From positions 62,001 through 126,000 of the forward strand of contig JAPDDQ010000003.1 in assembly GCA_027587225.1 (NCBI GenBank): a stretch of DNA of 64,000 nt, in the 5' to 3' direction. Source of the stretch: Solirubrobacter taibaiensis (GTDB lineage: Bacteria > Actinomycetota > Thermoleophilia > Solirubrobacterales > Solirubrobacteraceae). Below, in pieces: positions 1-8,330 of the stretch. The position numbers and the translations under genes were made by a program. The notes under the pieces were generated by a model that had not been told where the DNA came from, did no database searches, and saw only the letters and a program-made list of their open reading frames with translations. Each line of letters begins with the position of its first letter. The first letter of the stretch is position 1.

Positions 1-280
1 TCGTCAGGCGCCGTTGCTCTTCTGCCTGGTCGGCTTTGGCCTCGTTGGCGATGCGGGTCATGTCCGTGGCGATCGAGGACAGGACGGTGGCGAGCCCCTT
101 CGTCCGGTTGGACAGGACGTGGACCTGGCCACCGATCTCCGTGGCGGCCTTGCCCTCGAAGGTCATTGCGCCGAACCGGCGGCCGACCTGGCTTCCGAGG
201 TCACCCACCGCTTGGGCGTGCTTGCGCAATTGCGCCGCGGCAGCGGCTGCCGCCGCAGGGTCGCCGAACTGTCCTGCCAT
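1..280 (-). CDS. WXG100-like small helical protein, 3' end cut by window edge
   Basis: Reading from an ATG at 280 gives at least 93 residues rich in Ala, Gln and charged residues, with no hydrophobic segment. The centre reads GAMTFEGKAATEIGG, where FEG stands in the place of the W-x-G turn of WXG100/ESX helical-hairpin proteins, followed by a long amphipathic helix. Such proteins are type VII secretion substrates or chaperones; that assignment is inferred from helix-turn-helix character and the FEG turn only. The stop codon lies outside the window, so length and any C-terminal toxin domain are unknown. It lies directly downstream of the glycosyltransferase gene on the same strand (13 bp gap) and may be its operon tail. 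Confidence 0.5.
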   Translation of the reverse strand, partial: MAGQFGDPAAAAAAAAQLRKHAQAVGDLGSQVGRRFGAMTFEGKAATEIGGQVHVLSNRTKGLATVLSSIATDMTRIANEAKADQAEEQRRLT

Positions 281-293
281 CTTCCGGCGAAGC

Positions 294-1829
294 TTAGCCT
301 GAGCGTTCAGCGAGCGGTGGATGCTCCTCGGTGAGCACGGCACGGGCCTCGAAGTCGTCCGGCGTGGGAATCAGCAGCTTCCCGGGATCGCTCGCGCCGT
401 GCGTGCGTCGCTCGGCGGCCGTGAGCACTTCCAGCGCCATCTTCGACAGGTCCGCGAGCGACTGGTGGCGGTTCTGGCGCGTGCCGAGATCCACCTGCGC
501 CATCCGCTCGAGGCCGACGGCGCGGTAGGTGTCGATCAGCATCGCGATCTCGATCCCGTAGCCGGTTGGGAAGGGGAGGGACTGCAGGAGATGGCGCGTG
601 GCGGCGATCTCGCCCGCGAGCGGCTGCCGGAAGCCGGCCAGCTCCGGGAAGTGCAGGTTCAGGTAGGGGCGCGCGAGCAACTCGGTGACGCGGCCGCCGC
701 CGTCGGGCTGCGTGGTGTCGCCGTGTTTGAACGGGCGCCGGAAGTGGCCTTTGACGAAGTCGACGGGCTCGGTGAGCAGCGGGCCGAGCAGGCCGAGCAC
801 GAACCCTGCGGTGAAGTCCTCGGTGTCCGTGTCGAGGTAGGCGACGAGCTCGCCGGTGGTGTTCGCGAGTCCGTGTCGCATCGCGTCGCCCTTGCCCGTG
901 TGCGGCTGCGTGATGGCCCGAACGCCGCGTTCGATGGCGACGTCGATCGTGCCGTCGGTCGAGTTCCCGTCGACGACGAGCAGCTCGTCGATCAGCGGGC
1001 CGCGCAGCGTGTCGAGGATCGGCGCGAGCGTCGTCGCCACGTTGCGCGTCGGCAGGATCACGCTGATCGTGTGCTGCTTGGCGGCGAGCAGCGCGTCGAG
1101 CGAGAAGTCGCCGGCGTCGTAGCTGCGCTCGTGCAGCCACGCGTTGCGGCGCAGGTCGACGGCGAGGCCCCGGGGCGCGCGTCCGAGCCGCCGGCCGGAG
1201 GTCGTCACCTTCACCGAGGCGAGCCGTTCGATCGGGATCCCGTGGTGCCGGAGCGCGCGCTCGAAGCCTTCATCCTCCAGAGCGTGGCGGGGCTCGAGCC
1301 GACCTACACGCGTATACGTCGCTGAAGTGACCGCGAACGACGCGCCGGAGAACTGGTGGTGCTCGCGCGCACCGGCGCCCCGCAGCTCTGCCCGCCGGCG
1401 GGCTGCGTCGACCTCACGCCGGGCCAGCGCGGCGGGGGTGGCGTCGCGCACGTCGATCCGGCCCCCGATCGCCCGCGCCCCGTTGGCGACGGCGCGGAGT
1501 TGGTTCGCGAGCCAGTCCGGGGCGGGGGTGGAGTCGGCGTCGGTGGTGGCGATCAGTCCGTCCGGTGGCAGTCGGTCGGCGGCGAGGTCCATCCCGGTGC
1601 GGCGCGCGTGGCCCACACCTGCGCCGTTGGAGGGGATGAGGTGCAACGTCATCCCGGCCGCGGCTTGGATCGCTCGCTCCGCGGTCGCGTCGGTGCAGCG
1701 GTCGAGCACGAGGATCACTTCGTACGCGTCGCGGGCGACGCCGGTCTGATGCGCGAGCGCGGCGATGCACGCGCCGATCAGGTCCTCCTCGTCACGTGCC
1801 GGTACCACGACGCACGCGCGCAGCGTCAA
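294..1829 (-). CDS. GT2 glycosyltransferase fused to glucosyl-3-phosphoglycerate synthase (GpgS)-like domain
   Basis: This 511-aa protein has two nucleotide-sugar transferase domains. Residues about 1-220 are a GT2 domain (VVPARDEED, then a TDADS metal/nucleotide motif). Residues about 240-500 carry GpgS hallmarks: VDGNSTDGT, HTGKGDA, a DTDTED acidic motif, RVTELLARPYLN, FPELAGFRQPLAGE and FPTGYGIE. GpgS makes glucosyl-3-phosphoglycerate, the precursor of glucosylglycerate and methylglucose lipopolysaccharides; it is usually a stand-alone protein of roughly 300 aa. I chose the TTG at 1829 because it overlaps the upstream stop (TTGA) and leads directly into the GT2 strand. A longer in-frame reading to 2051 is low-complexity Arg-rich shadow. 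It is the distal gene of the minus operon 3525-294. Confidence 0.85.
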   Translation of the reverse strand: MTLRACVVVPARDEEDLIGACIAALAHQTGVARDAYEVILVLDRCTDATAERAIQAAAGMTLHLIPSNGAGVGHARRTGMDLAADRLPPDGLIATTDADSTPAPDWLANQLRAVANGARAIGGRIDVRDATPAALARREVDAARRRAELRGAGAREHHQFSGASFAVTSATYTRVGRLEPRHALEDEGFERALRHHGIPIERLASVKVTTSGRRLGRAPRGLAVDLRRNAWLHERSYDAGDFSLDALLAAKQHTISVILPTRNVATTLAPILDTLRGPLIDELLVVDGNSTDGTIDVAIERGVRAITQPHTGKGDAMRHGLANTTGELVAYLDTDTEDFTAGFVLGLLGPLLTEPVDFVKGHFRRPFKHGDTTQPDGGGRVTELLARPYLNLHFPELAGFRQPLAGEIAATRHLLQSLPFPTGYGIEIAMLIDTYRAVGLERMAQVDLGTRQNRHQSLADLSKMALEVLTAAERRTHGASDPGKLLIPTPDDFEARAVLTEEHPPLAERSG

Positions 1830-2950
1830 GGGAGCGGGGCTCCCGTCTCGATCAGCTTGCGCCCGGTCTCGTAATCCTCGTCGCGGTCGTGGGTGAGCAC
1901 GCCGACGGTACGGCCCTCGGTGCCGTACCAGATCGTCCAGGCGCCCTTGCCGTGCTCGACCAGGCGGGCCTCGTCGAAGCCGTCGCCCCACGCGACGTAC
2001 TTGAGTTGGTGCTCGCCGATCGTCGACCAGAAGCCGGGGGCGACGTCCCATCGGGCGTCCGCGTCGCCCGCGATGGCACGACCCGCGATCTCGCCCATGT
2101 TGAGCGCCTCGCCCCAGTGCTCGACCGCCAGGTGGCGGCCCGCGGCGGCGTTGTGCGCGAACGCCACGTCGCCCGCGGCGTAGACGCCTTCGGCGCTCGT
2201 GCGCATGTGCTCGTCGACGACGATCCGGCCCTCACGGACGTCGAGGCCCGCAGTCTCCGCGAGTCCTGCGCGAGGTTGCACGCCCGCGGCCATCAGGATC
2301 AGGTCGGCGGCGTCCTCGCTCAGCTCCTCGACGGGCTCACCGAGCTTCAGCGTCACGCCCGCCGCCTCCAGCCAGCCGGTGATGCGGCGGCCCGCCTCCT
2401 CGCCCAAGCGGGAGGCGTGCGGGATGTCCTCGTCGCTGATGAGCGTGACGTCGACGCCGCGCATGGCCAGTGACGCCGCGGCTTCACAGCCGATGAAGCC
2501 GGAGCCGACCACGAGCGCGGTCTTGGCCGTGGCCGCGCGGTCGCGCAGCACGCGGGCGGTCGCGAGACTGCGCAGCAGCAGCACCCATTCCTCCGTGGCG
2601 CCGGGGACGGGCAGGACCATCGGCTCGGCGCCCGTCGCGAGCACGCATGCGTCGTAGGGGATGGCCTCGCCGGTGAAGAGCGTGAGCGTGCGCGCCGTGA
2701 GATCGAGCGTCTCCACCTCGCCGCCGAGGCGCACCTCGACGCCTTGGTTCTCGAACCAGGCCTCGTCCTCGATTGGCAGGGCGCCTTCGTCGAGCTCCCC
2801 GCGCAGGAACTCCTTCGACAGCGGCGGGCGCTGGTACGGCACGACGAGCTCGGGCGTGAACAGCGTCACGTCACCTTCTCCGCCCGCGGCGCGGTACCCG
2901 CGGGCGGCGGCAAGGGCAGCGGGGCCGCCGCCGACGATCAGCAGTTGCAT
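1826..2950 (-). CDS. FAD-dependent pyridine nucleotide-disulfide oxidoreductase (ferredoxin-reductase type)
   Basis: 374 aa. N-terminal FAD dinucleotide fold (LLIVGGGPAALAAA), then RPPLSKEFL typical of ferredoxin/rubredoxin reductases, ATGAEP, a second NAD(P) fold (ALVVGSGFIGCEAA), and the FAD-binding YAAGDVA with WGEA near residue 270. No redox CxxC is visible, so electrons probably pass to a separate ferredoxin or Rieske partner not seen here. The C-terminal part (WYGTEGRTVGVLTHDRDEDY) matches the reductase family's small domain. ATG at 2950 fits the first beta strand; it overlaps the methyltransferase stop by 13 bp, and its own stop overlaps the next TTG start, so the three genes are translationally coupled. 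Confidence 0.9.
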   Translation of the reverse strand: MQLLIVGGGPAALAAARGYRAAGGEGDVTLFTPELVVPYQRPPLSKEFLRGELDEGALPIEDEAWFENQGVEVRLGGEVETLDLTARTLTLFTGEAIPYDACVLATGAEPMVLPVPGATEEWVLLLRSLATARVLRDRAATAKTALVVGSGFIGCEAAASLAMRGVDVTLISDEDIPHASRLGEEAGRRITGWLEAAGVTLKLGEPVEELSEDAADLILMAAGVQPRAGLAETAGLDVREGRIVVDEHMRTSAEGVYAAGDVAFAHNAAAGRHLAVEHWGEALNMGEIAGRAIAGDADARWDVAPGFWSTIGEHQLKYVAWGDGFDEARLVEHGKGAWTIWYGTEGRTVGVLTHDRDEDYETGRKLIETGAPLP

Positions 2951-3525
2951 GCGTCGAAACGATCGAGGGCGTACTCGGGAGTCCAAGCGCTGTAGGCCGC
3001 CGGGCCGAAGCGCTCGCTCAGTCGGTGGTGAACCTCATCACCCGTGAACGGGTACCGCTCGGTGGGACCGCGCCAGTGCACAGCCAGAAGTGTGCCCTGA
3101 ATCCGGTCGAGGGTCGCCTGTAGTGCGGGGGCGTCGAGGTAGTAGAGGACTTCGGAGGCGACTATGAGATCGAAGTTCCCGTCCGGGAAGTCCTCGGGGA
3201 TCTCGCGTCGCTCGAAGCTGACGGTCGGGTTCCGGACACGCGCTGCGTCGAGTGCCATCGCGGAAACGTCGATGGACAGCAGCTGGTCCACACGGGCTTT
3301 GAGGGCGGTCGTGAGCACGCCGATCGAGCACCCGATCTCGAGCGCGCGTGTGTAGCGTCGACCCTCCAACGCCTTGATGGTGGCCGCGTACTTCGCGGCC
3401 TCGTACGGGCTGGTCTCGAAGTCCCACGGATCGGGGTCCTTGGAGTACAGGTCGTCGAAGAACTCACCGCGCAGTCGTTGGCGCACGCGGAGTGGTGTAC
3501 CGCAACTCTCACCGAATTCACGCAT
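2938..3525 (-). CDS. NodS-like class I SAM-dependent methyltransferase
   Basis: 195 aa from the chosen ATG. FFDDLYSKDPDPWDF followed by YEAAKY is the N-terminal signature of the NodS-like methyltransferases (NodS N-methylates the chitooligosaccharide Nod-factor precursor). Motif I is ALEIGCSIGVLT, the acidic loop is LSIDVS, and FDLIVASEVLYYL is motif IV/post-motif region. The substrate here is unknown; a deacetylated aminosugar would fit the nearby deacetylase. ATG 3525 was preferred, but a GTG at 3576 adds 17 residues and cannot be excluded. It is the first gene of the operon and diverges from the M28 peptidase gene with a 76-bp gap that must hold both promoters. Confidence 0.8.
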   Translation of the reverse strand: MREFGESCGTPLRVRQRLRGEFFDDLYSKDPDPWDFETSPYEAAKYAATIKALEGRRYTRALEIGCSIGVLTTALKARVDQLLSIDVSAMALDAARVRNPTVSFERREIPEDFPDGNFDLIVASEVLYYLDAPALQATLDRIQGTLLAVHWRGPTERYPFTGDEVHHRLSERFGPAAYSAWTPEYALDRFDACNC

Positions 3526-3601
3526 TACAGTCAGTACGCGGTCGGCGGGCAGGGGTGTTCGCCGACCTTTGCACACCCCCTCAAACGGGAGATTGAGGAA
3601 T

Positions 3602-5119
3602 ATGTCTCATCGCAGAGCGCTCGTTCTGGGCGCCCTCGCGGCTTCGCTGTGCCTGCCTTCGACGGCGTTCGGCCTCGACGAGGTCAACTCGAAGAAGCTG
3701 CGTGACGCAGTAACGGTCAACGGCATCCTCCAGCACGAGCGCGCGCTGCAGGCCGTGGCCAACGCCAACGGCGGCACCCGGGCATCGGGAACGCCCGGCT
3801 ACGAAGCTTCGTTGCAGTACGTCAAGCAGCGCCTGGTCAAGGCCGGCTATCGCGTGAAGGAGCAGGAATTCACGTTCCCGTTCTTCCGCGAGCTCGCGCC
3901 CGCGACCGCCGCGCAGCTCTCGCCGACGCCGAAGGACTACACCGTCGACACGTTCGAGTACTCGGGCAGCGGTGACGTGACCGCGAACGTCCAGGCCGTG
4001 CGCGGCATTACGATCCCGCCGCCGGCCGTGCCGGGCACGACCCCCGCGGGCTGCACGGCCGCCGACTTCACCGGCTTCACCGCCGGCAACATCGCCCTGA
4101 TCCAGCGCGGCACGTGCGATTTCGGCCTCAAGGCCAGAAACGCCAAGGCCGCCGGAGCGGTCGGCGTGATCATCTTCAACGAGGGCCAAGAGGGGCGCAC
4201 GGGCCTGCCCGCCGGCACCCTCGGTGAGCCGATCGACATCCCCGTCGTCGGCATGACGTTCGCGGACGGCGCCGCGATCTACCAGCAGCTCCAGGGCGGC
4301 GCGACCGTCAAGCTGCACATCACCACGTCCACCGAGGCCGACCTCGACGCGACGACCAAGAACCTGATCGCCGACACCAAGACCGGCAACGCCGACGAGA
4401 CCGTCGTCGTCGGCGGGCACTTGGACAGCGTCGTCGAAGGCCCGGGCATCAACGACAACGGCTCCGGAACCTCCGCGATCCTCGAGATCGCCGAGGCCAT
4501 GAGCGAGCAGAAGATCAAGCCGCGCCGCGCCGTGCGCTTCGCCTTCTGGGGCGCCGAGGAGTCCGGCCTGCTCGGCAGCGAGCACTACGTCACCACGCTG
4601 CCCGCGGACGACCTGACCAAGATCTACGCGAACCTGAACTTCGACATGGTCGGGTCGCCGAACTACGCCCGCTTCGTCTACGACGGCGACGGGTCTGATT
4701 CGGAGCCCGCCGGTCCTCCCGGCTCGGGCGAGATCGAGTCCGTGTTCACGAAGTACTTCGCCGGCCAGGGCCTGGCCTCGGAGCCCACCGAGTTCAGCGG
4801 GCGCTCCGACTACGGCCCGTTCATCGCGGTCGGCATCCCCGCCGGCGGTCTCTTCACCGGTGCCGAAGGCATCAAGACCGCCGAGCAGGCGACCAAGTAC
4901 GGCGGCACCGCCGGCGTCGCCTTCGACCCCTGCTACCACCAGGCCTGCGACACGATCAACAACCTGAGCACGAACGCGCTCAACGAGATGGGCGACGCGG
5001 CCGCGCACGCCACGCTCGTGCTGGCCAAGTCCAAGTCCGGCCTGTTCCCCGACGGCTCCCGCAAGGCCGCCCGGGACAAGTCCAAGGCCAAGAAGTTCGG
5101 CTCAGACCACGCGCGCTGA
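3602..5119 (+). CDS. Secreted M28-family aminopeptidase with PA domain
   Basis: 505 aa; start ATG preceded by GAGGAA. A Sec signal peptide (Arg-Arg, then a leucine/alanine core) ends near FG/LDEV. A PA insert domain (about residues 120-240, IALIQRGTCDFGLKARNA) precedes the metallopeptidase domain. The two-zinc ligands of the Streptomyces aminopeptidase group are visible: His273 (GGHLDS), bridging Asp285 (NDNGSG), Glu319/320 (GAEES; base plus ligand), Asp348 (NFDMVGSPN) and His446 (CYHQACD). The Cys residues flanking His446 probably form a disulfide. It releases N-terminal residues from peptides outside the cell. Its end overlaps the convergent dehydrogenase gene by 18 bp. Confidence 0.95.
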   Translation: MSHRRALVLGALAASLCLPSTAFGLDEVNSKKLRDAVTVNGILQHERALQAVANANGGTRASGTPGYEASLQYVKQRLVKAGYRVKEQEFTFPFFRELAPATAAQLSPTPKDYTVDTFEYSGSGDVTANVQAVRGITIPPPAVPGTTPAGCTAADFTGFTAGNIALIQRGTCDFGLKARNAKAAGAVGVIIFNEGQEGRTGLPAGTLGEPIDIPVVGMTFADGAAIYQQLQGGATVKLHITTSTEADLDATTKNLIADTKTGNADETVVVGGHLDSVVEGPGINDNGSGTSAILEIAEAMSEQKIKPRRAVRFAFWGAEESGLLGSEHYVTTLPADDLTKIYANLNFDMVGSPNYARFVYDGDGSDSEPAGPPGSGEIESVFTKYFAGQGLASEPTEFSGRSDYGPFIAVGIPAGGLFTGAEGIKTAEQATKYGGTAGVAFDPCYHQACDTINNLSTNALNEMGDAAAHATLVLAKSKSGLFPDGSRKAARDKSKAKKFGSDHAR

Positions 5120-6022
5120 TTCGATCCGCTCGCGCCCCAGGCGGGTGACGAGCGGATCCAGCCGGTGTTGAAGCACGAAGAGCTCAAAATCGCGGCGGGC
5201 ACGGTCGAGTGCCGTGCCCGTCGCGAACGGGCGTGACCCGGTGGCCCGCGCAGCCTCGGTCATGACCGTCGCGCCCGCTTCGGCGACGGCTTGCCTGAGG
5301 GGGATGCTCACCTTGGTCAGGTCGTCCGCTATCGCGGCGTACTCGAACCAGCGGTCGATCGTTTGTTGCGCCACCACCAGCCGCCCCGCGGCGTGCGCGC
5401 GTAGGTCGTCGTCCTTGAGTTGCGCAAGGGCCGACTCCACCGCGCTGTCCACGATCCCCGCCCACGCCGCCGCCGTGCGGATGGCGTCGCCGCTCAGGTA
5501 GGGCTCTTGTGTCAGCGGCGACAACGTGGCCACGATTCTCGCGCCCTCAAAGTTGACCCGATGGCTTTCACTCGCGCGCATCCCTCCGCCGCGATACCAG
5601 CTCTTGTCGATCTCGACGTTGTGGGAGAGGTCGACGTAGACGAGCGTGCCTTTGGCGATCACGAGCGCACGCGTGAGCCCGCCCGCGCCGGAGCAGAACA
5701 CCTTCGTGCCGTGGAGCTCGTTGTCGACGATGTGCGCCGGCTCGCCCTCGTTCGGGGCTGGGTCCGCGCCCCAGACGCCGAGCCAGTGATCCTCGGGATC
5801 GATCCCGTCGAGCTTCAGTCGCTCGACGCCGTTGAGGTGACCTTCGAAGATGCGTCCGACGGACCCGTCCGCCTTGGCAACTCGTCGAACCAGCTCCCAC
5901 TCGTCCTTGCGGGTGTCCGGTGTGTCGAGCTTCGTCAGCGCGGCCATCGCGGCGGTCGGGAACTCGGGGCTCGCGTCCAGGGTCGCGGCGTTCGCCGCGA
6001 TCTCGTCGAAGAGACCGTTCAC
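5102..6022 (-). CDS. Acyl-CoA dehydrogenase-like protein
   Basis: 306 aa, short for the family (about 380). The middle matches the acyl-CoA dehydrogenase beta domain (GTKVFCSGAGG like the usual G-x-K-x-x-x-S/T-x-A), and the C-terminal helical bundle ends in RATGSRPFATGTALDRARRDFELFVLQHRLD, which is typical of this group. The N-terminal alpha domain is reduced and I do not see a confident catalytic Glu. GTG 6022 overlaps the deacetylase stop (GTGA), so the two genes are coupled. Homologues commonly sit beside deacetylase, NodS-like methyltransferase and GT2 genes, as here; the substrate of this set is not known. A long upstream in-frame reading to 6349 is an Arg-rich shadow. Confidence 0.8.
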   Translation of the reverse strand: MNGLFDEIAANAATLDASPEFPTAAMAALTKLDTPDTRKDEWELVRRVAKADGSVGRIFEGHLNGVERLKLDGIDPEDHWLGVWGADPAPNEGEPAHIVDNELHGTKVFCSGAGGLTRALVIAKGTLVYVDLSHNVEIDKSWYRGGGMRASESHRVNFEGARIVATLSPLTQEPYLSGDAIRTAAAWAGIVDSAVESALAQLKDDDLRAHAAGRLVVAQQTIDRWFEYAAIADDLTKVSIPLRQAVAEAGATVMTEAARATGSRPFATGTALDRARRDFELFVLQHRLDPLVTRLGRERIESARVV

Positions 6023-6636
6023 GCCGCGAAGTTCGGGTTGCCGAGAGGGAGGGGCGTCGGCCACGGCGTCCTCAGCGGCCCGGGCTCGAGCCCTCGTTCG
6101 CGGGCGCGATTCACCAGCGGACCGACGAGTCGCGCGGTCTCGATCGCCGTTTCCCTGCGCGCCCCGGCGCCGACGCCGTCGTGCGCGAGCACGATCCCAC
6201 CGGGTTCGAGCCGCAGTTGCTCGAGCATCGCCTCCGCGGAATCCCCCCGCCAATCGTGCGTGTCCGCGTCCCACCCGACGACGGTCAGGCCGCGCTCCTG
6301 CGCGACCTCCTGGGTATACGGCGCCAGGTGCCCCCACGGGATCCGCCACTGCGTCGCAGGGACCACGCTCAACGCCCGATCGATGTCGTTTTCCACGTCT
6401 GCACGCGGTGTGTACGGGTGTCGCAGGTGCTCGTATCCATGGATCTGCACGTCATGTCCGGCAAGCACTACCCGTTCCAGCAACTCCGGGTGCTGCTCCA
6501 CCCGTTCGGCCAGCACGAAGAACGTCGCGGTGACCTCGGCTTGCGCCAGCGCCTCCAGCACCGCGGGCGTCCCCCGCGGGTCCGGACCATCATCAAACGT
6601 GAGCGCGAGCAACTTGCTCGCGACACTACCCAGCAC
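6019..6636 (-). CDS. NodB-fold polysaccharide deacetylase
   Basis: 205 aa with the carbohydrate esterase 4 motifs: motif 1 TFDDGPDPRGTP (catalytic base and metal Asp), motif 2 HGYEHLRHP (metal histidines; the usual form is H-S/T-x-x-H-P), motif 3 WRIPWGH where R-x-P-x-G is usual, motif 4 DADTHDW, motif 5 IVLAHDG. It probably removes N-acetyl groups from an aminosugar. There is no signal peptide, so it should act in the cytoplasm, unlike most CE4 enzymes. Start GTG at 6636; the tRNA-His gene begins only 23 bp upstream on the opposite strand. It is the first gene of a two-gene operon with the acyl-CoA dehydrogenase-like gene. Confidence 0.9.
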   Translation of the reverse strand: MLGSVASKLLALTFDDGPDPRGTPAVLEALAQAEVTATFFVLAERVEQHPELLERVVLAGHDVQIHGYEHLRHPYTPRADVENDIDRALSVVPATQWRIPWGHLAPYTQEVAQERGLTVVGWDADTHDWRGDSAEAMLEQLRLEPGGIVLAHDGVGAGARRETAIETARLVGPLVNRARERGLEPGPLRTPWPTPLPLGNPNFAA

Positions 6637-6659
6637 GCCGCTAAACTGCCCTCGGCTTG

Positions 6660-6732
6660 GTGGGCGTAGCTCAGTTGGTAGAGCTCCGGGTTGTGGTCCC
6701 GGCGGCCGCGGGTTCGAGTCCCGTCGCTCACC
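6660..6732 (+). tRNA. tRNA-His (GTG)
   Basis: A full cloverleaf can be drawn: acceptor GTGGGCG/CGCTCAC (one G-T pair), D-arm GCTC/GAGC, anticodon stem CCGGG/CCCGG with loop TTGTGGT and anticodon GTG (6693-6695), and T-arm GCGGG-TTCGAGT-CCCGT. A G at 6659 can pair with C73 at 6732, the extra G-1 typical of tRNA-His. CCA is not encoded. The gene is the apparent integration site of the element that starts immediately downstream. Confidence 0.95.
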
Positions 6733-6738
6733 CCTCGT

Positions 6739-6763
6739 AAAGGGCCTGCACAGCAGGCCCTTT
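6739..6763 (+). terminator. Rho-independent-type hairpin after tRNA-His
   Basis: AAAGGGCCTGC, 3-nt loop, GCAGGCCCTTT: a perfect 11-bp stem seven bases past the tRNA end, followed by a mixed sequence rather than a clean T-run. Confidence 0.75.
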
Positions 6764-6831
6764 CGCGTTTCTGGGGTCTGGCGCGTTGCCGCTCACGGGG
6801 CAAGCGCGGGGAAAGTTTCCGCTCCGTACGG

Positions 6832-6847
6832 GGACCAGTTGTGGTCC
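6832..6847. repeat. Inverted repeat at the integrase end containing the core-like GTTGTGGTCC
   Basis: GGACCA-GTTG-TGGTCC: 6-bp arms around 4 bp. Its right part is a third copy of the 10-mer GTTGTGGTCC also present in the tRNA anticodon arm and in the candidate far end. It may be an integrase arm or core binding site. Confidence 0.4.
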
Positions 6848-6865
6848 GCTCTGCCTACTCAGGCC

Positions 6866-7987
6866 ATGAGCAGATCACGTCGAGCGAACGGCGCCGGCAG
6901 CGTCTACATCAAGCACGGGAGCTACTACGGCCGCTGGCTGACGGCAGCGGGTGGGCACACCAACCGCAAGCTCGGGAAGGTCCGGCTGCCGGGAACCTCA
7001 GACGGGCTCACCCGCAGACAGGCCGAGCGCCGGCTACGCGAGCTGATGGACGAGATCGTCGTCGTGACGGACGTCTCGGTGACCGTCGGCGTCGGGGGCC
7101 GGGCGTGGCTCGAGGTGCTGGAGGCCAAGGGGCGATCGAAGTCGCACGTCCAGACCGTCGAGTCGCACCTGCGCGTGCACTTGGTGCCGTTCTTCAAGGA
7201 GAAGCCGCTCGATCGGATCGCCGAGGCGGACGTGACGCGGCTGATCGTGCACCTGCGACGTCGCGGACTGAATCCCAAGACCGTCCGAAACATCGTCAGC
7301 TCGCTCCACTCGATCTTCGAGCTGGGCCTGCGCCGCCTTTGGGTGAGCGCGAACCCGTGCAAGCTGGTCGATCTGCCGGTGGCCGAACCGAACAGCGAGA
7401 TCCGGTACCTCAAACAGGCCGAGCTCGTGGCCGTGCTCGAGCGCGGCATTCCCGACGACGCGTGGGGGCCGATCGAGCGGCCGCTGTATCTGATGGCGGC
7501 CATGACGGGGCTGCGGCAGGGCGAACTACTCGGGCTGCGGTGGCTTGACCTAGACGGGCGGGCGCGCAAGGTCCGCGTTCGCCAGGCCTTCGTGCGCGGC
7601 GAGTTCAAGGCTCCCAAGTCGCGTCGCGGGTCGCGAGGGGTCCCGCTTGCCGCCGAGCTACACGCGGCGCTCGACGAACTGCGTTTCGTGTCCGAGTTCA
7701 CCGCGGATGACGACCTGGTCTTCGCGCACCCGGAAACGGGCAAGCCGCTCGGGCGCTCGTTCGTGTATCGGCGCTTCAAGCGTGCGTGCGGGCGCGCCGG
7801 TGTCCGCGTGGTGCGCTTCCACGACCTGCGGCACACGTTCGGCACCCGCGTCGCCGCATCCGGCGAGGTATCGCTGCGCACGCTGCAGGAGTGGATGGGC
7901 CACCGGGATGCCAAGACCACGCTGATCTACGCCGACTACCAGCCGGCCGAGCACGAGTCGGAGATCGTGGGCCGCGCCTTCCGATGA
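6866..7987 (+). CDS. Tyrosine recombinase/integrase
   Basis: 373 aa. An N-terminal AP2-like arm-binding region (NGAGSVYIKHGSYYGRW), a SAM-like core-binding domain (about 75-165), then the catalytic domain with Arg217 (TGLRQGELLGLRW), His319-x-x-Arg322 (HDLRHTF), His in WMGHRD and nucleophile Tyr355 (IYADY). It would catalyse insertion and excision at the tRNA-His site. ATG 6866 fits the usual start of the arm domain; the much longer in-frame reading from 5420 crosses the tRNA and is spurious. It is transcribed away from the tRNA. Confidence 0.95.
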   Translation: MSRSRRANGAGSVYIKHGSYYGRWLTAAGGHTNRKLGKVRLPGTSDGLTRRQAERRLRELMDEIVVVTDVSVTVGVGGRAWLEVLEAKGRSKSHVQTVESHLRVHLVPFFKEKPLDRIAEADVTRLIVHLRRRGLNPKTVRNIVSSLHSIFELGLRRLWVSANPCKLVDLPVAEPNSEIRYLKQAELVAVLERGIPDDAWGPIERPLYLMAAMTGLRQGELLGLRWLDLDGRARKVRVRQAFVRGEFKAPKSRRGSRGVPLAAELHAALDELRFVSEFTADDDLVFAHPETGKPLGRSFVYRRFKRACGRAGVRVVRFHDLRHTFGTRVAASGEVSLRTLQEWMGHRDAKTTLIYADYQPAEHESEIVGRAFR

Positions 7988-8081
7988 GTCCGCGGGAGGA
8001 GCTCCAGGAGTAACGGGCATCACCTGAGACGCGCGGGGCGAAGTTTTTTGCCCGCAAAGGGCGCTCGGCGGCTTGACGGGT

Positions 8082-8321
8082 ATGAACCGTCTGCTTACCG
8101 CCAATCAGGTCGCCGAGCGCCTCGGCGTCAAGCCGGGCTGGGTGTGGGCGCAGGCCCGCGCCGGCCGCATCCCACACGTCCAGCTCGGCCGCTACCGGCG
8201 CTTTCGAGAAGAAGCGCTCGACGACTGGCTTCGAGAACTCGAGGGCCCCACCGGCGTCGATTCGATGCCGACTGAGGCGCCTACGCCGCGTTTTGCCCGC
8301 CGGCCTGACGCAACGGCTTGA
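8082..8321 (+). CDS. Excisionase-like helix-turn-helix protein
   Basis: 79 aa. LLTANQVAERLGVKPGWVWAQARAGRIPHVQLGRYRRFREEALDDWL is a complete MerR-like winged HTH of the excisionase/AlpA type; the C-terminal 25 residues are low complexity. It follows the integrase gene, as expected for a recombination directionality factor, though it could equally be a transcription regulator of the element. A TTG at 8073 is an alternative start. Confidence 0.8.
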   Translation: MNRLLTANQVAERLGVKPGWVWAQARAGRIPHVQLGRYRRFREEALDDWLRELEGPTGVDSMPTEAPTPRFARRPDATA

Positions 8322-8330
8322 GGCGTCCAG

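Noticed and set aside
5420-6865. Very long in-frame upstream extension of the integrase
   Set aside because: It runs through the acyl-CoA dehydrogenase and deacetylase genes on the other strand and through the tRNA; its residues are low-complexity Arg/Ser/Pro, so it is a GC-rich shadow.
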